Assembly: GCF_009496535.1 (NCBI RefSeq)
Contig: NZ_WIDL01000028.1
Span: 1 to 41,349, forward strand
Origin: Stenotrophomonas sp. MYb238
GTDB lineage: Bacteria; Pseudomonadota; Gammaproteobacteria; Xanthomonadales; Xanthomonadaceae
DNA: 41,349 bases
Direction: 5' to 3'
In this document: positions 35,237-41,349 of the stretch, one piece after another
Layout of the letters: every line of letters starts with the position of its first letter
Numbering within the stretch: the stretch's first letter is position 1
Program-made: the position numbers and the translations under genes
Notes under the pieces: model-generated
What the model saw: the letters and a program-made list of their open reading frames with translations, nothing else
Databases searched by the model: none
Told to the model about the DNA's origin: nothing

Positions 35237-37774
35237 CTACGCGGGACCGGCCTGCTGGTCCTGCAGCCATTGCTCGAACAGATCGGCTGGCATGGCCGGG
35301 GCGAACAGGAAGCCCTGCAGCACCGGGCAACCGTTCTCCACCAGGAAGCGGCGCTGGGTCTCGGTCTCCACGCCTTCGGCCACCACGTGCTTGTCCAGGC
35401 TTTCGCCGATGCGCAGCACCGACAGGATCAGCGAACGGGCGGCCTTGCTGTGGCCGATCTCGGCGGTGAAGCTGCGGTCCAGCTTCATCTCGCTGATCGG
35501 CAGGTGGTGCAGGTGGCTGAGGCTGGAATAACCGGTGCCGAAGTCGTCCAGCGACAGGTCGATGCCCAGCGCGTGCAGCGCATGCAGGTTCTCCAGTACC
35601 ACCGGCTGCCCGGACAGCATCACGCTTTCGGTGATTTCCAGCACCAGCGACCAGGCGTCCATGCCGTGACGCTCGAGCAGGGAGCGCACCATGCCGACCA
35701 GCGCGGGCTGCTCGAACGTGCTGGCCGACAGGTTCACCGCGATGCGCGGCACCTCGATGCCGCGGGTCCGCCACGCCGCGTGCTGGCGGCAGGCCTGTTC
35801 CAGCACCCAGTTGCTCAGTTCGATGATCAGCCCGCACTCCTCGGCCAGCGGCACGAAGCGGGCAGGGGAGATGTCGCCCAGGTGCGGGTGCCGCCAGCGG
35901 ATCAGCGCTTCGGCGCCGTACAGGCCGCCGCCGTCGCTCAGCACCTGCGGCTGGTAGTACAGGTCCAGCCCGCCGGCCTGCAGCGAATCGCGCAGGGTGG
36001 TTTCCAGCAGCAGGCGCTCCTGCGCCACCTGGTTCATGTCGGAGTTGAAGAAGCAGAAGCGGCCGCCGCCTTCGTCCTTGGCCCGGCGCATCGCCAGGTC
36101 GGCGTGTTGCAGCAGGGTTTCCAGGCTGCGGCCATTGTCCGGGTAGAGCGCCACGCCGATGCTGGCGCTGCCGCGCACGGTCATGCTGCCGACCACGCGC
36201 GGCATGGCGATCATCGCCAGCAGGTCCGCGCACAGCTGGCTGGCGCGGGGCAGGTCGCACTGCGGAATGAACAGCACGAACTCGTCGCCCAGCTGGCGGC
36301 CGACGATGGCGTCGGCGCCGGCCAGTTCCTGCAGGCTGCGGGCCAGGTCGCGCAGCAGGCCATCGGCGGCGGCATGGCCCTGGGTTTCGTTCAGGCGCTT
36401 GAAACGGTCCAGGCCGAGGAACAACAGCGCCATCGGCATGTGGTGCTGCTCGGCCATCAGCAACGGCTGTTCGCACAGGGTATCGAACATGACCCGGTTG
36501 GGCAGGCCGGTAAGCACGTCGTAGAACGCCAGCCGGTGCATGCGCGAGCGGGTCTGTTCGCGTTCCAGCGCCAGCGTGCACAGGCGCTGGCACAACCCGG
36601 TCAGCTGCCGGTGCCACGCCATGGGCGGGCCGGCATGGTGGCTGTGGAAGGCCAGCGTGCCCAGCACCTGCCCGGTGCTGGAGCGGATCGGCTCGACCCA
36701 GCTGGCATGCAGGCCCAGCGCCAGCGCCTGTTCGCGCCATGCCGCGCAGCCGGGATCGCTGGCGATGTCGGCCACCTCCACGGCGCGGTTGCGGCGCGCG
36801 GCCTGCATGCATGCCGGCGAGACGTGGAACCCCGGCGGGAATCCCGGCGCGGCCAGCGGCACGAGGCTGCCGTCGGCTTCGCAGCGGGTGATGACCACCA
36901 TCACGTCCGGGGCGACGCGCTCGATTTCCTGGCAGACCAGCGACATCGTCGCGGCCAGCGGTTCGTCGTGCATCAGCGCGTCCAGCACCTTGCCGTTCAA
37001 CACCTCGTTGGTCTTGGCGGCGGTGATGTCGGTGAAGATGTTGACCACGCTGCCGCCGGTCTCGGCCAGCGGCGTGGCCACCACCGAGATCCACAACGGG
37101 CTGCCGTCGCGGCGGTAGCCGAGCAGTTCGGACTGGTGCGCGCTGCCGACGCGGTGCCCGGCGGTGATCTGCTCGAGGATCGCCATGTCGGTGTGGCGGC
37201 CGCGGATCAGTTCGGCCGGGCGCTTGCCCATCACTTCGTCGAGGCGATGGCCGAACATGCGGGCGAAACCGCTGTTGGCGTAATGGATGCGCGCGTCGCG
37301 GTCGCACAGGACGATGGCGTTGTCGCTGCCGTCCAGCGCCTGCGACAGCTCGCGCATGCGCCGCTGCTGCTGCAGCTGCATGCCGACGTCGCGTGCGATG
37401 GCGATGTAGAACCGGCCTGCGGCGGTATCCACCGGCGCGAACGCCAGCGACAGGCTGCTGCTGCGCTGCGGATGCGCGGCGGCCGGCATCAGCAGCGGCG
37501 CCGGAGCCGGCATGTCCGCCTGCAGGCGCGCGAGCAGTTCGTCGAGCTCCTGCGGGCTCAGCAGGCAAGCCGGGGACTGGCCCAGCACCTGCCTGCGGTC
37601 GACGCCGCACAGCGCCTCGGCCTGCCGGTTGTAGAAGACGACTTTCCGCTCGGGGTCGAGGATGACGACGCCGTCCGGCGCCTGCCGCAGGCACCCGGAC
37701 AGGACCTCACGATCCAGCATGCCGGCGCCGGGCGCATCGGGCATGGAGGGATTCGGGTCTCTGGCTGTCATCAT
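35237..37774 (-). CDS. PAS-PAS-GAF-GGDEF-EAL protein, probable cyclic-di-GMP phosphodiesterase
   Basis: The 845-residue product carries two PAS domains (about 20-130 and 140-255), a GAF domain (about 265-405), a GGDEF domain (about 410-575) and an EAL domain (about 590-835). The GGDEF domain lacks two key features: the motif is LGDEF (495-499), and the first metal Asp of LxDxDxFK is replaced (LFLGLDRFK), so it is unlikely to make cyclic di-GMP. The EAL domain keeps EALIRWRHP (622-624), NLSAS, LEITES, DDFGTGYSSLSHL, KLDRSF and VAEGVET, so it should hydrolyse cyclic di-GMP. It starts 18 nt after cheB and is probably the last gene of the chemotaxis operon. The second ATG (37771) fits the GGGGAG ribosome-binding site better than the first. 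Confidence 0.9.
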   Translation of the reverse strand: MMTARDPNPSMPDAPGAGMLDREVLSGCLRQAPDGVVILDPERKVVFYNRQAEALCGVDRRQVLGQSPACLLSPQELDELLARLQADMPAPAPLLMPAAAHPQRSSSLSLAFAPVDTAAGRFYIAIARDVGMQLQQQRRMRELSQALDGSDNAIVLCDRDARIHYANSGFARMFGHRLDEVMGKRPAELIRGRHTDMAILEQITAGHRVGSAHQSELLGYRRDGSPLWISVVATPLAETGGSVVNIFTDITAAKTNEVLNGKVLDALMHDEPLAATMSLVCQEIERVAPDVMVVITRCEADGSLVPLAAPGFPPGFHVSPACMQAARRNRAVEVADIASDPGCAAWREQALALGLHASWVEPIRSSTGQVLGTLAFHSHHAGPPMAWHRQLTGLCQRLCTLALEREQTRSRMHRLAFYDVLTGLPNRVMFDTLCEQPLLMAEQHHMPMALLFLGLDRFKRLNETQGHAAADGLLRDLARSLQELAGADAIVGRQLGDEFVLFIPQCDLPRASQLCADLLAMIAMPRVVGSMTVRGSASIGVALYPDNGRSLETLLQHADLAMRRAKDEGGGRFCFFNSDMNQVAQERLLLETTLRDSLQAGGLDLYYQPQVLSDGGGLYGAEALIRWRHPHLGDISPARFVPLAEECGLIIELSNWVLEQACRQHAAWRTRGIEVPRIAVNLSASTFEQPALVGMVRSLLERHGMDAWSLVLEITESVMLSGQPVVLENLHALHALGIDLSLDDFGTGYSSLSHLHHLPISEMKLDRSFTAEIGHSKAARSLILSVLRIGESLDKHVVAEGVETETQRRFLVENGCPVLQGFLFAPAMPADLFEQWLQDQQAGPA

Positions 37775-37792
37775 GCTCCCCGGAACGGCCCG

Positions 37793-38863
37793 TCACCCCT
37801 GCGACCATGCCAGCAGGCGCGCGGCGACCTGGTCCAGCGGCACCACCTCGTCGGCCGCGCCCAGCTTGAACGCGGCGCCCGGCATGCCCCAGACCACGCT
37901 GCTGGCTTCGTCCTGCACCAGGGTGCGGGCGCCGGCCTGCTTCATTTCCAGCAGGCCGCGGGCGCCGTCGTCGCCCATGCCGGTAAGGATGGCGCCGACG
38001 GCATTGGCACCGGCGTTCTGCGCCACCGAGCGGAACAGCACGTCCACCGCCGGCTTGTGCAGGTTCACCGGTGCGCTGTCGTCGATGCGGCAGCGCCAGC
38101 GGGCGCCGTCGCGGATGATGCGCAGGTGGCGGCCGCCGGCCGGGATGTAGACGTGGCCGGGCAGCACCGCCTCGCCGTCGCCGGCCTCGCGCACGGACAT
38201 GGCCGAGTGGCGGTCCAGGCGCTCGGCGAAGGCGCTGCTGAAGCTGGCCGGCAGGTGCTGGGTGATGACGATGGCCGGGGCATCGGCCGGCATCATTTCC
38301 AGGACCACGCGCAACGCTTCGGTGCCGCCGGCCGACGCGCCGATGGCGATCAGGCGGTCGGTGGTACGGAACTTCAGCGACGAGGCGGTGGCCGGCGCCG
38401 GCATGGATTCCAGCGTGCGCTTGGGCTGCGGGGCCGGGGCCAATGCCCGCACCCGCGAGCGCGCGGCGGCCTTCACCTTGGCGCAGATCTCCTCGGCATA
38501 GCCTTCCAGCCCGCGGGCGACGTCGAGCTTGGGCTTGGCGACGAAATCCACCGCGCCCAATGCCAGCGCCTGCAGGGTGGTGTCGGCGCCGCGCTCGGTC
38601 AGCGTCGAGACCATCACCACCGGCATCGGGTGCAGGCGCATCAGGTTCTCGAGGAAGGCCAGCCCGTCCATGCGCGGCATTTCCACGTCCAGGGTCAGCA
38701 CGTCCGGGTTCAGGCGCTTGATCTTCTCGCGCGCGATCAGCGGGTCCGAGGCGGTGCCGACCACCTCGATGCCGGGGTCGCGCGCCAGCAGATCGGTGAG
38801 GATCTGCCGGATCAGCGCCGAGTCGTCCACGATCAATACGCGGCAGGGGGCTTGCAGGCTCAT
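37793..38863 (-). CDS. cheB: Chemotaxis methylesterase/glutamine deamidase CheB
   Basis: CheB removes methyl groups from chemoreceptors when phosphorylated, allowing adaptation. The 356-residue product has a receiver domain (1-125; phospho-acceptor D59 in [13 protein letters not shown]) and a C-terminal esterase (about 170-353) with catalytic Ser177 in IGASAGG, His203 in ITQHLPASF and Asp299 in [11 protein letters not shown]. The relative spacing equals that of E. coli CheB. Its ATG overlaps the cheD stop by 4 nt, so translation is coupled. Confidence 0.96.
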   Translation of the reverse strand: MSLQAPCRVLIVDDSALIRQILTDLLARDPGIEVVGTASDPLIAREKIKRLNPDVLTLDVEMPRMDGLAFLENLMRLHPMPVVMVSTLTERGADTTLQALALGAVDFVAKPKLDVARGLEGYAEEICAKVKAAARSRVRALAPAPQPKRTLESMPAPATASSLKFRTTDRLIAIGASAGGTEALRVVLEMMPADAPAIVITQHLPASFSSAFAERLDRHSAMSVREAGDGEAVLPGHVYIPAGGRHLRIIRDGARWRCRIDDSAPVNLHKPAVDVLFRSVAQNAGANAVGAILTGMGDDGARGLLEMKQAGARTLVQDEASSVVWGMPGAAFKLGAADEVVPLDQVAARLLAWSQG

Positions 38864-39456
38864 TCGAACAGCTCCACGCCGCCGGTGACCGGGGCCTTGG
38901 ACAGACGCGCGCGCACGGCCGATTCGGCGGCGGCGACCTCGGCCTCGTGCGCGTGCGGCAGGCGCTGCACGACCACGCGTCCGGTCTGCGGGAAGAACCA
39001 GACCTTGCGCGGATGGATGCCGAGCAGGTCCTCGGCCAGCACCGGGATGTGCTCGGCGCGCAGGTACTGGCGCACGAATTCGGCGTTGCGGGTGCCGACC
39101 GGGTTGCTGGTGAAGCCCTTGAGCACGTTGGCGCCGCCGAACACCTTGGCTTCCAGGCGCTTGCGGTGGGCGCCGCGCTTGAGCAGGTCGTTGATCAGCA
39201 GTTCCATGGCGTAGCTGCCGTAACGCGCGGGCGCGCCGTCGCCGACATTGCCCTCGGGCAGCAGGAAGTGGTTCATGCCGCCGATCTTGAGCACCGGGTC
39301 GCGGATGCAGGCGGCCACGCAGGACCCCAGCGTGGTGGTCAGCGCGGTGTCGTCGTCCACCACCAGGTACTGGGTGGGCAGCAGCTTGGCGGCGATGGTC
39401 TGGAAGCGGGCATCGCGATACCGCATCACATCGTCGACGGGAGCGGCCATGTTCAT
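38860..39456 (-). CDS. cheD: Chemoreceptor glutamine deamidase CheD
   Basis: CheD deamidates specific glutamines of chemoreceptors. The 198-residue product has the catalytic Cys46 in [13 protein letters not shown] and His63 in GGMNHFLLP, 17 residues apart as in known CheD proteins, with the Thr-containing loop VFGGANVL near residue 115. The ATG at 39456 overlaps the cheR stop by 4 nt and its own stop overlaps cheB by 4 nt, so all three genes are tightly coupled. An ATG six bases later is a less likely start. Confidence 0.95.
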   Translation of the reverse strand: MNMAAPVDDVMRYRDARFQTIAAKLLPTQYLVVDDDTALTTTLGSCVAACIRDPVLKIGGMNHFLLPEGNVGDGAPARYGSYAMELLINDLLKRGAHRKRLEAKVFGGANVLKGFTSNPVGTRNAEFVRQYLRAEHIPVLAEDLLGIHPRKVWFFPQTGRVVVQRLPHAHEAEVAAAESAVRARLSKAPVTGGVELFE

Positions 39457-40316
39457 GCTCCCGCTCCGCGCACGCGGCGGTACAGCGTGCGCCCGCACGG
39501 CTGGATCAGGTCGGCCGCGTGCAGGTAGTTTTCGGAGTGGCCGGTGTAGAGCAGGCCGTCGTCGCCCATATGCTGCACCAGCCGCGAGAGGATGCCGCGC
39601 TGGGTCGGTTTGTCGAAATAGATCATCACGTTGCGGCAGAACAGGGCGTCGTAGGGACCGCCGACGTCGTAGCGCGGCGCCAGCAGGTTGAGCTGGCGGA
39701 ACTCGATCAGCTTGCGCAGTGCCGGCACCACGCGGCACTTGCCCTCGTTGGGCCCGCTGCCGCGCTGGAAATAACGGCGCTTGAGCGCCGGGTCCAGCCC
39801 GGCGATGCGCTCGAGCGGGTATACGCCCTGCGCGCCGGTGGCCAGCACCTGGGTATCGACGTCGGTGGCCAGGATGCGTACCGGCGGGGTGAGGCTGCCG
39901 AAGGTCTCGCAGGCGGTGATCGCCAGCGAATACGGCTCCTCGCCGGTGGACGCCGCGCACGACCAGATCTGCAGCGGCGCGCGGTGGGCGCGCGCCTGCA
40001 GCTCCTCGCGCAGCTTCTCGAAATGATGCGGCTCGCGGAAGAACGAGGTCAGGTTGGTGGTCAACGCGTTGGTGAACGCCTGCCACTCGTCGCCGCCGTC
40101 ACGTTCGAGCTGGTCCAGATAGTCCTGGAACGAGTGCAGGCCGAGCGCGCGCAGGCGGCGCGACAGGCGTCCGTAGACCATGTCGCGCTTGGCCGGCGCC
40201 AGCGCGATGCCGGCGCGCTTGTGGATCAGTTCGCAGACGCGGCGGAAGTCGCGGTCGTTGAACTCGAAGTCACGGCCACCGGGGATGGTCTGTTCTGGCT
40301 TTTGGCTGGAATGCAT
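39453..40316 (-). CDS. cheR: Chemotaxis protein methyltransferase CheR
   Basis: CheR methylates receptor glutamates with S-adenosylmethionine. The 287-residue product has the N-terminal helical domain (about 20-85; [15 protein letters not shown]), then the SAM-binding domain with [41 protein letters not shown] and [13 protein letters not shown]. It is followed by cheD with a 4-nt overlap and preceded on the same strand by the chemoreceptor gene, 37 nt away. No strong Shine-Dalgarno sequence is visible. Confidence 0.96.
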   Translation of the reverse strand: MHSSQKPEQTIPGGRDFEFNDRDFRRVCELIHKRAGIALAPAKRDMVYGRLSRRLRALGLHSFQDYLDQLERDGGDEWQAFTNALTTNLTSFFREPHHFEKLREELQARAHRAPLQIWSCAASTGEEPYSLAITACETFGSLTPPVRILATDVDTQVLATGAQGVYPLERIAGLDPALKRRYFQRGSGPNEGKCRVVPALRKLIEFRQLNLLAPRYDVGGPYDALFCRNVMIYFDKPTQRGILSRLVQHMGDDGLLYTGHSENYLHAADLIQPCGRTLYRRVRGAGA

Positions 40317-40353
40317 CGGCGTGACCGGAAGGGATGAAGGGAGGTGGCGGCGT

Positions 40354-41349
40354 TCAGGCGATCATCGCCTGGCGGCGCTGCAGGGCGGTCCTCAGGGTGC
40401 GGATCGCGCCGACGGTTTTCTGGGTGCAGTCCTGGAACTGGCCGTCCAGCAGGCGCGAGGCCATGTCGCGCTGGCCGGCCTCGATGTGCCGGATGATCTG
40501 CCCCGCGCTCTGGTGGAAGGTGGCGTGGTGCTGTCGCAGGTGTTCGTACTCGGCCATGCCCGCCAGGCTGCGGCCCTTGCCATGGATCCATTTGCCCAGC
40601 TGGCACAGGCTGTCCTGGCCGGCCTCGTCGGCATTGATCGGCTGGCCGTGGCCGGACAGGTGCTCCTTGAGCCGCAGTTTCCATTTCAGGTGCGCCTCGA
40701 TCATTTCATCGAAGGAGGCGATGCCGCGCGTTTCCGCCGGGACTGCGGGCGCGTGCGTGGGCAGCACCGTGACCTTGGCCTTCGCCGCTTCGAGCCGGAA
40801 CACGGCCACGGCGTCGACCAGCTGGTTGGCCTGTTCCTCCATCGAACGCGCAGCGGCAGTGGCTTCTTCCACCAGCGCGGCGTTCTGCTGGGTGGTCTCG
40901 TCCATCTGGGTGACGGTCTGGTTGACCTGCTCGATGCCGGCGCTCTGTTCCTGCGAGGCAGCACTGATCTCGGCCATGATGTCGGTCACCCGCTGCACCG
41001 AGGTCACGATCTCGCCCATGGTGGTGCCGGCCTGGTGCACCAGCTGCGAGCCTTCGGAGACCTTGTCGACCGAGTCCTCGATCAGTCCCTTGATCTCCTT
41101 GGCCGCACCGGCCGAGCGCTGGGCCAGTGTGCGCACCTCGCTTGCGACCACGGCGAAGCCGCGGCCCTGCTCGCCGGCGCGGGCGGCTTCCACCGCGGCG
41201 TTGAGCGCCAGGATGTTGGTCTGGAAGGCGATGCCGTCGATGACGCTGATGATGTCGGCGATCTTCTTCGAGGAGGCTTCGATGTCGGTCATGGTGGTGA
41301 CCACCTTGCCGACGATGTCGCCGCCCTGCGAGGCCACGCCATGGGCGCC
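40354..41349 (-). CDS. Methyl-accepting chemotaxis protein with C-terminal CZB zinc-binding domain (5' end outside window)
   Basis: Only the C-terminal 331 residues are in the window, and the N-terminal sensor lies beyond the right edge. The signalling tip reads [20 protein letters not shown] then [14 protein letters not shown], the highly conserved MCP hairpin, followed by the coiled return arm ([20 protein letters not shown] then [16 protein letters not shown]). After a linker the tail holds [23 protein letters not shown] and the final H-x-x-F-H of [12 protein letters not shown], the 3-His/1-Cys pattern of CZB domains, which bind zinc and in some receptors sense hypochlorous acid or zinc. 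It is the first visible gene of the mcp-cheR-cheD-cheB run. Confidence 0.94.
   Translation of the reverse strand, partial: GAHGVASQGGDIVGKVVTTMTDIEASSKKIADIISVIDGIAFQTNILALNAAVEAARAGEQGRGFAVVASEVRTLAQRSAGAAKEIKGLIEDSVDKVSEGSQLVHQAGTTMGEIVTSVQRVTDIMAEISAASQEQSAGIEQVNQTVTQMDETTQQNAALVEEATAAARSMEEQANQLVDAVAVFRLEAAKAKVTVLPTHAPAVPAETRGIASFDEMIEAHLKWKLRLKEHLSGHGQPINADEAGQDSLCQLGKWIHGKGRSLAGMAEYEHLRQHHATFHQSAGQIIRHIEAGQRDMASRLLDGQFQDCTQKTVGAIRTLRTALQRRQAMIA

Noticed and set aside
35120-39214. A 1364-codon open frame on the plus strand opposite yggS, the EAL protein, cheB and cheD
   Set aside because: It is exactly antisense to four well-supported genes. Its translation is His-, Gln-, Ala- and Gly-rich with no domain, the usual by-product of high-GC codon bias.

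Overview
This 41.3-kb, GC-rich window is chromosomal DNA from a gamma-proteobacterium of the Lysobacteraceae/Xanthomonadaceae (Xanthomonas, Stenotrophomonas, Lysobacter or Luteimonas group). The evidence is a complete DSF quorum-sensing (rpf) cluster beside prfB and lysS, GTAG-headed REP palindromes between genes, and many secreted or lipoprotein genes. The genus cannot be fixed from the sequence alone.

Left part (1-13.2 kb). A secreted-protein fragment and a PPC-domain lipoprotein on the minus strand are followed by prfB, with its autoregulatory +1 frameshift intact, and lysS. Then comes the rpf system: rpfG and rpfC (1 nt apart, no rpfH between them) on the plus strand, convergent with rpfF on the minus strand. 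rpfB lies about 3 kb further on. It is separated from rpfF by a PAP2-phosphatase/acyltransferase pair and about 600 bp without a recognisable gene. RpfF would make the fatty-acid signal, RpfC sense it, RpfG break down cyclic di-GMP in response, and RpfB activate fatty acids and help turn the signal over.

Middle part (13.3-25.2 kb). This holds two lipoproteins (one with an OmpA domain), a membrane diguanylate cyclase, a secreted S9 peptidase, a UvrA2-type ATPase, a DoxX-like protein and a single-pass membrane protein. It looks worn. A short SymE-like reading frame, two truncated genes joined head to tail, and a small gene broken by two frameshifts lie within about 5 kb.

Right part (25.2-41.3 kb). 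A full five-enzyme histidine utilisation locus is present. hutI-hutH-hutG-hutU run on the minus strand and hutF-hutC run divergently, with the palindrome TTGTATATACAA between them as the probable HutC operator. After it come a membrane-anchored Mrr-like nuclease, the PLP-homeostasis protein YggS, and a tightly overlapping chemotaxis run on the minus strand: MCP with a zinc-binding CZB domain, cheR, cheD, cheB, and a PAS-PAS-GAF-GGDEF-EAL protein whose GGDEF domain is degenerate. Cyclic di-GMP proteins appear three times in the window (RpfG, the 15.3-kb cyclase and the 35-kb phosphodiesterase).

I found no convincing new multi-gene system. The observations most worth follow-up are the split rpfF/rpfB arrangement, the modular REP elements, the hidden SymE-like frame, the gene-remnant junction at 22.8 kb, and the hairpin-dense insert inside the hut operon.
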